From: Variovorax sp. Root411
GTDB taxonomy: Bacteria > Pseudomonadota > Gammaproteobacteria > Burkholderiales > Burkholderiaceae_C
Assembly: GCF_001425205.1 (NCBI RefSeq)
Contig: NZ_LMDW01000001.1
Location: forward strand, 63,928 to 127,927
Reading direction: 5' to 3'
DNA: 64,000 bases
A model generated the notes under the pieces. The model worked only from the letters and a program-made list of their open reading frames with translations. It had not been told where the DNA came from and did no database searches. Shown piece after piece: positions 45,052 to 53,409 of the stretch. Position numbers and translations under genes: made by a program. Position 1 is the first letter of the stretch; each line of letters opens with the position of its first letter.

Positions 45052-45738
45052 CTAGCGCCGCGTGCGGTAGGGCTCTTCGAATGGCAGGAAGTCCTCCTCC
45101 GCCAGTGCATCGTCGATCCAGGCCTTGACGCCCGGCAGTGCCTGCACGCGCTCGATGTAGTCCGCGATGTGCGGCGGCACTGGCAAGCCAAAGGTCTTGA
45201 TGCGCGTGCCGATCGGTGCGAAGTAGGCGTCGGCGATGCCGAACTGGGCGCCGAACAGCATCGGGCCGCCGTGCACCTCCAGCAGGCCGCTCCACATCTG
45301 CACGATGCGCGCGAGGTCGCTGGCGACTTCGGGCACCTCCTTCATCAGCCGCGCGCCCACTTCGGGCAGCGAAGCCTCGATGTTCATGCCGCAATGGTTG
45401 CGCAGGCCGCCGAAGCCCGCATGCATTTCGGCGCAGACGCTGCGCGCGCGCGCACGGTCAGCCACCGACCGGGGCCACAGCTGCTTCTCGGGGAAGGCCT
45501 CGGCGAGGTATTCGGCGATGGCCAGCGTGTCCCAGACGACGAGGTCGCCGTCCACCAGCACCGGCACCTTGGCCACCGGATTGAGCGCGCCGATGGTGTG
45601 CTTGAACTGCGAGTCGGCCTCGAACGAATCGAAGCGCAGCACGACTTCCTCGAAGTCGATGCCGGCCTGCTTCATCAGCACCCAGGGCCGCATGGACCAC
45701 GACGAGTAGTTCTTGTTGCCGACATAGAGCTTGCGCAT
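45052..45738 (-). CDS. Glutathione S-transferase family protein
   Basis: A 228-residue soluble protein with the thioredoxin-like N-terminal domain (MRKLYVGNKNYSSWSMRPWV, with a Ser in the catalytic-region NYSSWS, and the glutathione cis-Pro in NPVAKVPVLVDG) and a helical C-terminal domain. The YSSWSMRP motif is typical of the Ser/Cys-type bacterial GSTs near maleylacetoacetate isomerase-like or YfcF-like groups. Its substrate is unknown. It stands apart from the GST in the catabolic cluster at 59.5 kb and shows little similarity beyond the fold. Confidence 0.88.
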   Translation of the reverse strand: MRKLYVGNKNYSSWSMRPWVLMKQAGIDFEEVVLRFDSFEADSQFKHTIGALNPVAKVPVLVDGDLVVWDTLAIAEYLAEAFPEKQLWPRSVADRARARSVCAEMHAGFGGLRNHCGMNIEASLPEVGARLMKEVPEVASDLARIVQMWSGLLEVHGGPMLFGAQFGIADAYFAPIGTRIKTFGLPVPPHIADYIERVQALPGVKAWIDDALAEEDFLPFEEPYRTRR

Positions 45739-45851
45739 GGGGAGGCCTTCGATTGCGGTGATTCGGGAAAGCCTTCGATGCTAGCCGTACGCTGTACCGT
45801 GATTGATGACGAACGCGGGGCGAATTGATGCGGGGCCGCTGTGTTCGGGGT

Positions 45852-46071
45852 GCGTGCGAAGGCCACCGGGTACTCCCCTGCGCGAATGTCCCCCGCTTCG
45901 CTCCTCCTTTATTTCGCTGCGGGGAGCACCCGGCGCCCTTCGCACATGGACGCTGTCGTTGTGCTCGCTGATCAATCAGTGCTCTGAACGATCACGCTGG
46001 CGGGGTGCTCTGCGCAGCGAAATAAAGGAGGAGCCCGAAGGGCGGGGGACATTCGCGGAGCAGAGTACCCC
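45852..46071. repeat. Nested-palindrome dispersed repeat, copy 2 (~220 bp)
   Basis: Matches copy 1 at 38522-38736 along its whole length with the same orientation, about 90% identical by eye. Left arm 45868-45920 and right arm 46014-46071 are inverted repeats; the right arm has a few extra bases (GCCCGAAGGGCGGGG where copy 1 has GCGAAGCGGGG). It lies between the start of the GST gene and the end of slt, both on the minus strand, so it would be transcribed with upstream slt read-through. The remaining gap of about 130 bases holds nothing else obvious. Confidence 0.85.
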
Positions 46072-46137
46072 GTCGGCGTGAGCGCGCCCCAAACAACTCG
46101 CACCTCACGCACAACGAACCGAAAAGCCGGACTACCC

Positions 46138-48171
46138 CTATGGAAGATCCTTGTTCGGCTCCGGCTCGGCCGCGTCGCGCGGCCCCACGCGGCCCAGGCG
46201 CTCCTTCAGCGACTGCGGCCGGCCGCTGATGATGGCGGCGTAGTTGGTGGTGTTGGCCAGCACCTTCTTCACGTAGTCGCGGGTTTCGGTGAACGGCACG
46301 TTCTCGGCCCAGATGGCGGCGTCGAGCACCGGCCCGTTGCGCCAGTTGCGCGGGCGGCCCGGGCCGGCGTTGTAGGCGGCGGCGGCCAGCGCCATCGATC
46401 CGTCGAAGTCGTCGAGCGCGAGCTTCAGGTAGTTGGTGCCGATGGTGATGTTGGTCTCGCGGTCGTTGATCTGGCCGGGCGAGAAGTCGGACATGCCGAT
46501 CTTGCGGGCGGTCCAGCGCGCGGTGGCGGGCATGACCTGCATCAGGCCCGAAGCGCCGACGCCGGAGCGCGCATCCATGATGAAGCGGCTTTCCTGTCGG
46601 ATCAGGCCGTACACGTAGGCCGGGTCGAGGCCGATGTCCTGGGCCTTGCGCAGCACCGTGTCGTGGAAGGGCATGGGAAAGCGCTGCTCCACGTCGACCA
46701 CGCCCTTGGTGCGCTCGCTGGTGTTGATGCAGCGGTCCCACACCTCGCGCTGGCAGGCGAAGTCGGCCGCGGCCAGCAGCGCGCGGTCGTCCATGCCGCC
46801 CTTGTCGTGCAGGTTGGTGGCGTAGTTCCACTCGCGCGTGCCTTCGGGGCGCAGGCCCATCGCGATGGCGTAGAGGCCGCGGGCGAGCGCCGGGTTGTTG
46901 CGCGCGGCGGCCTTTTCCTCGGGCGTGAGCGGGGCGGGGCGCGTGGGCACCACCGTGCGCTGGCCCAGCTCCTCGAGCGCCAGCATTTCGTAGAAGCCGC
47001 GCGAGCCGGCGATGCTCTGGTAGAACTCGCGGGCCTGGGCGCGGCGTTCGTCGCCGCCGACGCTGGCCAGGGCGCGGGCCTTCCAGTAGACCCAGGTCGG
47101 GTCGAGCTGGGCGGTTTCGCTCATGGCGTCGATGGCGGGCGCCACCTCTTTCCACTGGCCCGCGCGCAGGGCGGCGCGCACGCGCCAGCCGAGCATGTCG
47201 TCGGACAGGTCGCCGTTCTTCGTGACGTTGGCGAAATAGGTGCCGGCCTGCGGCCAGAGCTTCTGCGCGCCGGCGCGGCCGATGGTGCCCCAGAGCCAGT
47301 TGCGCTCTTCGGCGGAGAGCATCGGGCCCCACTTGCTGTCGAGCTGCGAGGCGGCCATTTCGGGGTCGGCAATGGCGACCTTGATGAGCGCCAGCACCAC
47401 CAGCTCCTTGCGCGACTTGGCAGCCACGAAGGCGCGGCCGGTCAGGAACTTGGCCGAGCTGGCGTTGAGCTCGTCGAACAGCGGCAGCGCATCGGGCGCG
47501 GCGATGGTGACGGCGGCGCGCGCGGCCTGCGGGCGGTTGGCCTCGATGGCCAGCCGGGCCTTCTTCCAGACGTCGCTGGTCGACATCAGGCGGGCGGCGA
47601 CCATGCGGTCTGCGGCGGTGAGGCAGCCGTCGTCCAGGTCTTTCTGGGCGAACCAGCTGCGACGCACCTCGTCGGCTTGCGCCTGCGTGGCGGTGCCGCT
47701 GCGCAGCGCGTCGACCAGGACCGCGTAGCAACGCACCTGCGCGTCGTCGCCCATGCGGAAGCCGTCGAGCGAGGCGGAGAAGTTGTCCCAGTCGCGGCGC
47801 TGGCCGGTGAGCAGCAGCCAGTCGTTGCGCAGGCGGTCTTCCTGGTAGGTGCCGGGGTAGCGCGCGAAGAAGTCCTGCACTTCGTTGGGCGCGGCTTCCT
47901 GCAGGCGTGCCTTGAGTTCCCAGTACGCGGCCCAGGGTTCCAGCGCATGGCCGCGGGCCTGCGGCAGCAGGGCGGTCAGGCGGGCTTTGTCGCCGCGCTG
48001 GAAGGCCTGCTTCATCTGGATCAGCACGTCGTCGTTGGTGTTGCCGTTCTGTGCTGCCGCGGGTTGCTGCGAGAGCAACGCGGCGAGGGCCAGGACAGCG
48101 GAAAAAACGAGTGCGGGGGTTGTGTTGCGCGGGTGGGCGCGCTTGGGTGCCAAAATGCTTGGGAACTGCAT
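46138..48171 (-). CDS. slt: Soluble lytic murein transglycosylase (Slt70 type)
   Basis: A 677-residue periplasmic enzyme cleaving the glycan strand of peptidoglycan to 1,6-anhydro muropeptides, the substrate class later processed by AmpD. Signal peptide ends around PAAAQNG; residues 45-480 form the alpha-superhelical ring; the C-terminal SLT domain holds catalytic Glu in GLIRQESRF, then GASGLMQVMPATA and AAAAYNAGPGRPRNW. Length is a little above E. coli Slt70. A divergent 5-FTHF cyclo-ligase gene starts nine bases away. Confidence 0.95.
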   Translation of the reverse strand: MQFPSILAPKRAHPRNTTPALVFSAVLALAALLSQQPAAAQNGNTNDDVLIQMKQAFQRGDKARLTALLPQARGHALEPWAAYWELKARLQEAAPNEVQDFFARYPGTYQEDRLRNDWLLLTGQRRDWDNFSASLDGFRMGDDAQVRCYAVLVDALRSGTATQAQADEVRRSWFAQKDLDDGCLTAADRMVAARLMSTSDVWKKARLAIEANRPQAARAAVTIAAPDALPLFDELNASSAKFLTGRAFVAAKSRKELVVLALIKVAIADPEMAASQLDSKWGPMLSAEERNWLWGTIGRAGAQKLWPQAGTYFANVTKNGDLSDDMLGWRVRAALRAGQWKEVAPAIDAMSETAQLDPTWVYWKARALASVGGDERRAQAREFYQSIAGSRGFYEMLALEELGQRTVVPTRPAPLTPEEKAAARNNPALARGLYAIAMGLRPEGTREWNYATNLHDKGGMDDRALLAAADFACQREVWDRCINTSERTKGVVDVEQRFPMPFHDTVLRKAQDIGLDPAYVYGLIRQESRFIMDARSGVGASGLMQVMPATARWTARKIGMSDFSPGQINDRETNITIGTNYLKLALDDFDGSMALAAAAYNAGPGRPRNWRNGPVLDAAIWAENVPFTETRDYVKKVLANTTNYAAIISGRPQSLKERLGRVGPRDAAEPEPNKDLP

Positions 48172-48180
48172 CGGGGGATT

Positions 48181-48798
48181 ATGGACAAGTCAAAGGATGC
48201 CGGCACTTCGGCGACGGCGCGTTTTCTGAAGGATCAGCTGCGCAAGGCATTGATCGAACAACGCCTGGCCATGCCGGACCGGCTGACACGCGCCGACCTG
48301 CTGCAGCGCGTGATGCGGATCTGGCTGGTGGGCCGGCCCGACACCGTGATCGGCGCTTATTGGCCGATCAAGGGCGAGTTCGATCCGCTGCCTGCCCTGC
48401 ACCGCTGGAAGGAAGACGGCGAGCTGATGGAGGAGACGCAGCGCCGCCGCATCGGACTGCCGGTGATCGACAAGGTCCACAAGACGCTGACCTTCCATGC
48501 CTGGTACCCGGGCTGCCAGATGGAAGAAGACGCCTACGGCATTCCCAAGCCCAAGGACACCGAGCTGATCGTGCCGACCCTGCTGTTCGTGCCCTGCGTG
48601 GGCTACAGCGCGGGCGGCTACCGGCTGGGCTACGGCGGCGGCTTCTACGACCGCACGCTGGCCGCGCTGGAGCCGCGACCGTTCACGGTGGGGCTGGGGT
48701 TCACCCACGGCTTCCTCGAAGACTTCGAGCCCGAGGCGCACGACCTGCCGCTCGACGCAATCCTCAACGACAACGGCGTCGTCTGGCCAACGAGCTGA
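48181..48798 (+). CDS. 5-formyltetrahydrofolate cyclo-ligase
   Basis: A 205-residue enzyme converting 5-formyl-THF to 5,10-methenyl-THF with ATP, removing an inhibitory storage folate. The signature GYRLGYGGGFYDRTLA near the C-terminal third and the basic N-terminal LKDQLRKALIEQRLAM support the family (Fau/YgfA). Start MDKSKDAG at 48181, the first base position after a G-rich leader; divergent from slt with overlapping promoters. It complements the folB/FolM-like genes at 29 kb in folate metabolism. Confidence 0.94.
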   Translation: MDKSKDAGTSATARFLKDQLRKALIEQRLAMPDRLTRADLLQRVMRIWLVGRPDTVIGAYWPIKGEFDPLPALHRWKEDGELMEETQRRRIGLPVIDKVHKTLTFHAWYPGCQMEEDAYGIPKPKDTELIVPTLLFVPCVGYSAGGYRLGYGGGFYDRTLAALEPRPFTVGLGFTHGFLEDFEPEAHDLPLDAILNDNGVVWPTS

Positions 48799-48807
48799 GC
48801 GGCACGG

Positions 48808-49791
48808 TCAGTCGATGTTGTCGACGGTGTCCGGATCGGGCACCTCGCCGATGGTTTCGCGCGTGGTCATGGCCTGCAGCTGCAACCAGTCGCAGAAGGC
48901 CCTGATTTCCGGGCGCAGCGCGTTGCGCGGCCCGGCAATGAGCCAGTAGGACATCGGCGAGTCCAGCCGGTGCTGCGGCAGCACCTCCACCAGGTCGCCG
49001 TTGGCCAGGCTCTCGGCAATCAGCGAACTGCGCGCCAGCGTCACGCCCTGCCCGGTGAGCGCGGCCTGCACCATCTGGTAGGCGTAGTTGAAATAGAGCC
49101 AGCGCTTGGGCTGCGCACGCTCCAGCCCGTTCACCTCGAACCAGCGCCGCCAGGTCAGCCACTCCAGGTGCGTGCGGTGCGCGTCGCCGGCCTCGATCAG
49201 CGTGAACCGGGTGATGTCCGCGGGCGTCTTGATGGGCGGACTGCTCTTGAGCAGCCAGGGGCTGGCCACCGGCGTCAGCGTTTCGCCGAACAGGCGCAAC
49301 GCGCCGGCCGGCATGCTTTCGCGCGGGCCGTAGCGCAGGGCGATGTCCACGTCGGCCACGTCGAGGTCGACCGCGACGTCGCTGGCGTCGATGCGGATGT
49401 CGATCTCTGGGTTGTCGCGCTGGAAGGCCTCCAGCCGCGGAATGAGCCACATCGAGGCGAACGAGGCAAAGGTGGTCAGCGACACGCTCTGGCGCCCCGC
49501 GCTCTGGCGGATCTGGCGCACGGCCGTGTCGATGCGCGGCAGCGACTGCTGCACCGCCAGCAGCAGCAGCGCCCCGGCGCTCGTGAGCTCCACTGCGCGC
49601 GTGTGGCGCAGGAACAAGGCCACGCCCACTTCTTCTTCGAGCGACTGGATCTGGCGGCTGACTGCCGACTGGGTCAGTGCCATTTCTTCCGCCGCGGCGC
49701 GGAAGTTCAGGTGCCGGGCCACTGCCTCGAAGGCGCGCAGGTGCCCGGCGGAGATCGGGCGGGAGCGCAAATGGGTCTGCGAATGTTGCAT
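48808..49791 (-). CDS. LysR-family regulator (GcvA-like)
   Basis: A 327-residue LysR regulator with an N-terminal winged helix (ISAGHLRAFEAVARHLNFRA, AALTQSAVSRQIQSL region about 20-65) and a periplasmic-binding-protein-like sensor domain. The form AADEVALT/ALTQSAVSRQI and the sensor start VSLTTFASFASMWLIPRL are usual for the GcvA-type subfamily. Effector unknown. It is divergent from a DUF2917 gene with a LysR-type palindrome between them, so it probably controls that gene and itself. Confidence 0.9.
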   Translation of the reverse strand: MQHSQTHLRSRPISAGHLRAFEAVARHLNFRAAAEEMALTQSAVSRQIQSLEEEVGVALFLRHTRAVELTSAGALLLLAVQQSLPRIDTAVRQIRQSAGRQSVSLTTFASFASMWLIPRLEAFQRDNPEIDIRIDASDVAVDLDVADVDIALRYGPRESMPAGALRLFGETLTPVASPWLLKSSPPIKTPADITRFTLIEAGDAHRTHLEWLTWRRWFEVNGLERAQPKRWLYFNYAYQMVQAALTGQGVTLARSSLIAESLANGDLVEVLPQHRLDSPMSYWLIAGPRNALRPEIRAFCDWLQLQAMTTRETIGEVPDPDTVDNID

Positions 49792-49830
49792 GGGTATGAC
49801 TTTGAAGAGCGAATGGGCACCCAGGTCGAT

Positions 49831-49849
49831 TGATGCTGAACGCGCATCA
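49831..49849. promoter_or_regulatory. LysR-type operator candidate
   Basis: TGATGC (49831-49836) and GCATCA (49844-49849) form a perfect inverted repeat around seven bases, a 19-base site typical of LysR recognition elements. It lies 40-58 bases upstream of the LysR start and about 115-134 from the divergent DUF2917 gene. Confidence 0.55.
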
Positions 49850-49964
49850 GTAGGCTAACTCGTTTTCATTGGACCGCCAACGCCGTAAAAACGATCATTC
49901 ATTCCCGAACTGCGCTATTGCCTCTTTCTGTCAAGCGCTTCGGCAAAGCCCAAGGAGCTACACC

Positions 49965-50282
49965 ATGTCCACCGCCGTCTGCACCACCGAATCGCTCTCG
50001 TCCCTGTCCGTTCCCGCTCGCGCCGCCGCCGTTCCCCCGGCTGTGCGCCGTGGCGCCTGGCAGATCGCGCCCGGCGAGGCGATGAGCCTGAAGGCGCGGT
50101 CGGCCAGCATCCTGCGGGTCAGGCAGGGCCGGGTGTGGATCACGCCCGACGCCACGGTCAAGAACCCCAGCGAAGACCTGGTGCTCGCACCCGGCGAGTC
50201 GCTGACGGTGGCCGCCGGCCAGCGCATCGTGATGGAGGCGTGGGACGGCTACGGCGCGACCTACAGCTGGGACAACGCCTGA
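49965..50282 (+). CDS. DUF2917-family protein
   Basis: A 105-residue protein with N-terminal Ser/Ala/Pro-rich lead (about 35 residues) and a small beta-rich core: IAPGEAMSLKA, ILRVRQGRVWITPD, LVLAPGESLTVAAGQRIVME. This is the DUF2917 pattern, probably a cupin-like fold, of unknown function. AAGGAG lies eight bases before the ATG. It is divergent from a LysR gene, and a good terminator follows, so it is a single-gene transcript. Confidence 0.85.
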   Translation: MSTAVCTTESLSSLSVPARAAAVPPAVRRGAWQIAPGEAMSLKARSASILRVRQGRVWITPDATVKNPSEDLVLAPGESLTVAAGQRIVMEAWDGYGATYSWDNA

Positions 50283-50310
50283 TCGGTTGTTCGCCCTCCA
50301 AGTGCTGAAG

Positions 50311-50340
50311 AGGCGGCTGCGGCCGCCTTTTCTCTTTTTT
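50311..50340 (+). terminator. Intrinsic terminator of the DUF2917 gene
   Basis: AGGCGGC (50311-50317) pairs with GCCGCCT (50322-50328) around a four-base loop, followed by TTTCTCTTTTTT. It lies 29 bases after the stop of the DUF2917 gene. Confidence 0.85.
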
Positions 50341-50368
50341 GAAGCTTCATTCCTTCGGCCCGGCCGCC

Positions 50369-51259
50369 TCAGCGCTGCGCCACCAACTGGCGCAAGTCGT
50401 CCTGGTAGGCCTGCAGCCGGCGCACCGCCTGCGCGCGCTGGCTGGCGGTGGTGCTGTTGTGCAGCGCCGCCGTGTTGCCACAGCCTTCCTGCACCAGCGC
50501 CTGCTGCTGGTCGCGCCAGGGTCCGGGCTGCGGCTCGGCGACGCGCTGGATGTAGCCGTGCAGCGCGGCGCGTGCCTCGGCCGGTAACGGCTTGCTGGCG
50601 ACAAAGCCGCGCAGCAGCACCAGTGCCTCCTGCTGTCGCCTGCGGTGCTCGGCGTCTGCCAGCAGCGGATCGAACACCGACTGCGCCACCTGCTGCTTCA
50701 GCAGGCCGCGCTGCTCGTCGGTGAGCTGGCCATAGAAATCCTCGGCGCGCTCGAGGAACCGGTCGTAGCGCTTTTGCTGCACCTGCGCCGGGGTGCGATC
50801 GAGCCAGCCCTTGCGGAATGCGGCGTTGTTCTTCGCGTACTTGCGTTCCAGCTGCAGCAGTTGGGCCTCGCTCAGGCTCAGCGCCAGTTCGGTGCCTGCG
50901 GGCTCGGCGCGCTCGGTCACGGCCAGCAGGCGCTCGCGGATGCGGTCGGACATGGCACACACCTGCGCCGGCGTTACCTCGCCAGGCGCCAGCGCCTGCG
51001 CCTCCTGCAGCAGCGAGGCGATGCGCGGCAGCTCGTTCTGCCGGTGCCAGGCCAGCAACTGCTCCAGCTCGTCGCGCACCTTCGGAGTCTGCGCACCGTT
51101 GAAGTCCAGGTAGGCATCGAGCCGCCAGTAGCTCACCGCGGGCAGGTTGTTGTAGGCCAGCTTGATCGCGCTGCAGGCGCCCAGGGCGGCCACGGCAAGC
51201 AGCACGCCGATAATTCGCGCCAACAGTACAGCGCAACGCAATCGGGAAGAACAACGCAT
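50369..51259 (-). CDS. DUF6279-family lipoprotein
   Basis: A 296-residue lipoprotein: signal sequence with lipobox ALGAC at about residue 29, then an almost all-helical, Gln/Arg/Leu-rich body with many Ala. It matches the DUF6279 family, for which I know no function. Its ATG shares bases with the glmU ATG on the other strand (CATG at 51257-51260), so each gene's promoter lies in the other's coding region. An internal TTG start (codon 7) would loosen that overlap. Confidence 0.85.
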   Translation of the reverse strand: MRCSSRLRCAVLLARIIGVLLAVAALGACSAIKLAYNNLPAVSYWRLDAYLDFNGAQTPKVRDELEQLLAWHRQNELPRIASLLQEAQALAPGEVTPAQVCAMSDRIRERLLAVTERAEPAGTELALSLSEAQLLQLERKYAKNNAAFRKGWLDRTPAQVQQKRYDRFLERAEDFYGQLTDEQRGLLKQQVAQSVFDPLLADAEHRRRQQEALVLLRGFVASKPLPAEARAALHGYIQRVAEPQPGPWRDQQQALVQEGCGNTAALHNSTTASQRAQAVRRLQAYQDDLRQLVAQR

Positions 51260-52679
51260 GAATCAGACTCCGCAACAAGACAGCAAGCCGGGACCGGTCG
51301 ACATCGTCATCATGGCCGCCGGCAAGGGCACGCGCATGAAAAGCAGGCTGCCCAAAGTGTTGCATCGATTGGGCGGTCGCGCCTTGCTGGCGCATGTGGC
51401 GGGCACCGCCGCGCGCATCGGTGCGCGCAGCGTGGTGGTTGTCACCGGCCACGGCGCAGCCGAAGTCGAGGCTTCGCTGGACAGCGGCATCGCTGGCGCC
51501 ACGCTGCGCTTTGCGCGCCAGGAGCCGCAGCTCGGCACCGGCCACGCGGTGCAGCAGGCCGCGCCGCTGCTGCCAGACGACGGCACGGTGGTCGTGCTGT
51601 CGGGCGACGTGCCGCTGATCGGCGAAGACACCTTGCGCGCGCTCATCGCGGCCAGCGCGGGCCGGCGCCTCGCACTGCTGACCATTGAATTCGACGACCC
51701 GACCGGCTATGGCCGCGTCATTCGTGCGGCGGGCGGGGGCGAGGTCACCGCCATCGTCGAGCACAAGGACGCAAGCGAAGCGCAACGCACCGTGCGCGAG
51801 ATCTACAGCGGCGTGATGGCCGTGCCCGCGCGCCTGCTCAAGGGCTGGCTTGCGCGGCTCGACAACAGGAACGCGCAAGGCGAGTACTACCTGACCGACG
51901 TGGTGAAGTTCGCCGCCGCCGACGGCGTGCCCGTGGTCGCGCACGTCACCGCAGACGCTCTGCAGGTGGCCGGCATCAACAGCCCGGCCCAACTCGCGGC
52001 GCTCGAACGCGCCTGGCAACTGCGCCAGGCCAATGCGCTGATGGAGCAGGGCGTGCGCCTGGCCGACCCGGCGCGCTTCGACCTGCGCGGCACGCTCGAT
52101 TGCGCGGGCGACGTGGAGATCGACGTCAACTGCATCTTCGAAGGCGCGGTGTCGCTGGGCGAGGGCGTGCGCATCGGCGCAAACTGCGTCGTTGCCAATG
52201 CGCGCATCGAGGCCGGCGCGGTGATCCATCCGTTCACCCACATCGACGGCGAGAAGGCCGGCGCGATGGTGGGCGCGGGCGCGCTCGTCGGACCCTTCGC
52301 GCGGCTGCGTCCCGGCGCGCAGCTGGGCGCCGAGGTGCACATCGGCAACTTCGTCGAGGTCAAGAACTCGACGCTGGCCCCCGGCGCCAAGGCCAACCAC
52401 CTGGCGTACCTGGGCGACGCCACCGTGGGCGAGCGCGTCAACTACGGCGCGGGCAGCATCACTGCCAACTACGACGGCGCCAACAAGCACCGCACCGTGA
52501 TCGGCGACGACGTGCACGTGGGCAGCAACTGCGTGCTGGTGGCACCGATCACCATCGGCGCGGGCGGCACCATCGGCGGGGGCTCGACCGTCAACAAGTC
52601 GACCGAGCCGGGCGCGCTGACCGTGGCGCGCGGCAAGCAGGTGAGCTTTTCGAACTGGAAGCGCCCGCAGAAGAAATAG
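51258..52679 (+). CDS. glmU: Bifunctional UDP-N-acetylglucosamine pyrophosphorylase / glucosamine-1-phosphate acetyltransferase (GlmU)
   Basis: A 473-residue enzyme making UDP-GlcNAc for peptidoglycan and lipid A. N-terminal uridylyltransferase domain (residues about 14-240) with IMAAGKGTRMKSRLPKVLH, then a left-handed beta-helix acetyltransferase domain (about 260-470) with hexapeptide repeats (IEAGAVIHPFTHIDG, GAGSITANYDG region). All conserved blocks are present. The start codon overlaps the divergent lipoprotein start. glmS, the enzyme two steps earlier, lies one gene further on. Confidence 0.97.
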   Translation: MNQTPQQDSKPGPVDIVIMAAGKGTRMKSRLPKVLHRLGGRALLAHVAGTAARIGARSVVVVTGHGAAEVEASLDSGIAGATLRFARQEPQLGTGHAVQQAAPLLPDDGTVVVLSGDVPLIGEDTLRALIAASAGRRLALLTIEFDDPTGYGRVIRAAGGGEVTAIVEHKDASEAQRTVREIYSGVMAVPARLLKGWLARLDNRNAQGEYYLTDVVKFAAADGVPVVAHVTADALQVAGINSPAQLAALERAWQLRQANALMEQGVRLADPARFDLRGTLDCAGDVEIDVNCIFEGAVSLGEGVRIGANCVVANARIEAGAVIHPFTHIDGEKAGAMVGAGALVGPFARLRPGAQLGAEVHIGNFVEVKNSTLAPGAKANHLAYLGDATVGERVNYGAGSITANYDGANKHRTVIGDDVHVGSNCVLVAPITIGAGGTIGGGSTVNKSTEPGALTVARGKQVSFSNWKRPQKK

Positions 52680-52683
52680 GCTC

Positions 52684-52783
52684 GCCCCCAGGCTGCGCGC
52701 ACTTCGTGTCGCTTCGCCAACCCCCTGCCGGGGGCAGCACTTGCGGCCCGGCAAAGCCGGTTCCGCGGTGTTTCACGAAAGGG
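52684..52783. repeat. Dispersed ~100 bp two-hairpin repeat, copy 2
   Basis: Matches 9911-10010 in the same orientation, sharing CCCCCAGGCT, GCACTTCGTG, CCAACCCCCT, GGCCCGGCA and AGCCGGTTCC. Both hairpins, CCCCC-TGCC-GGGGG and the CCGGC-loop-GCCGG one, are kept while loop bases vary. It sits directly between the glmU stop and the convergent end of the lrp-like gene, where it could act as a terminator or mRNA end. Confidence 0.75.
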
Positions 52784-52788
52784 TCCTC

Positions 52789-53271
52789 CTATTGCAATGG
52801 CAGCAGCGGGGTGAACTTCGCGCGCTTGAGGCTGAAGAAGGCCTTGACGTTGCGCACGTTCGCATCGGCCGTGAACAGGCGCTGCGTGAGCGCGCCGTAG
52901 TCGGGCATGTCGCGCGCCGCGACGATCAGCACGAAATCCGGCCCCGGCGACACGCGCCAGCACTGCTGCACCGCGTCGTCGGCGATCACGCGCGCCTCGA
53001 AGGCGTCGAGCGACGCGGCGTCCTGCCGGTCCAGCGAAATCTCGATCACCGCCTGCAGGCCGTGGCCCAGCGCCGCGGCGAGCCGGTCGGGCGACAGCAG
53101 CGCGACTTGGCGTTCGATGAGCCCTTCCTCCCGCAGCCGCTGTACCCGCCGCAGGCAGGTGGGCGGCGAGATGCCGACATCGGCGGCCAGGCGCTGATTG
53201 GTCTGCGAGGCGTCGCGCTGCAGGGCGTCGAGCAGGCGCAGGTCTATTGAATCGAGCGATATTGATTCCAT
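52789..53271 (-). CDS. Lrp/AsnC-family transcriptional regulator
   Basis: A 160-residue regulator with an N-terminal helix-turn-helix (LDALQRDASQTNQRLAADVG then PPTCLRRVQRLREEGLI) and a C-terminal RAM/AsnC ligand domain (VIEISLDRQDAAS..., VLIVAARDMPDYG). Such proteins respond to amino acids and often autoregulate. I start at the ATG at 53271; ten upstream codons in frame are possible. The start codon lies inside a large inverted repeat, which favours autoregulation. It is between glmU and glmS but convergent with glmU and divergent from glmS. Confidence 0.92.
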   Translation of the reverse strand: MESISLDSIDLRLLDALQRDASQTNQRLAADVGISPPTCLRRVQRLREEGLIERQVALLSPDRLAAALGHGLQAVIEISLDRQDAASLDAFEARVIADDAVQQCWRVSPGPDFVLIVAARDMPDYGALTQRLFTADANVRNVKAFFSLKRAKFTPLLPLQ

Positions 53272-53291
53272 ATTCGATGGAATTATGGAAT
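53265..53291. promoter_or_regulatory. Inverted repeat over the lrp-like start codon
   Basis: ATTCCATA (53265-53272) and TATGGAAT (53284-53291) form a perfect inverted repeat with 11 bases between, in an AT-rich patch (about 53240-53380) unlike the rest of the window. Overlap with the start codon fits an autoregulatory Lrp/AsnC operator. A GCCTGC/GCAGGC hairpin follows at 53365-53383 in the glmS leader. Confidence 0.5.
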
Positions 53292-53409
53292 AAAAATCCA
53301 TCAGTGGTATTGGGTGAAATAAAAGTCCAAAATCAACGAAATTAAGAGGGCATATTTCTTTTGTGCCTGCCTACCATGCAGGCTCCTCTCCATTCAAAGG
53401 CAGCTCACC

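Noticed and set aside
38522..46071. The repeat pair as ends of a composite transposon around otsA-cca-ompW
   Set aside because: The copies are in direct orientation, contain no transposase, and the genes between are ordinary core genes with normal composition.
53302..53409. glmS ribozyme or riboswitch in the glmS leader
   Set aside because: The gap is only about 108 bases, lacks the ribozyme core, and that ribozyme is a Firmicutes feature.
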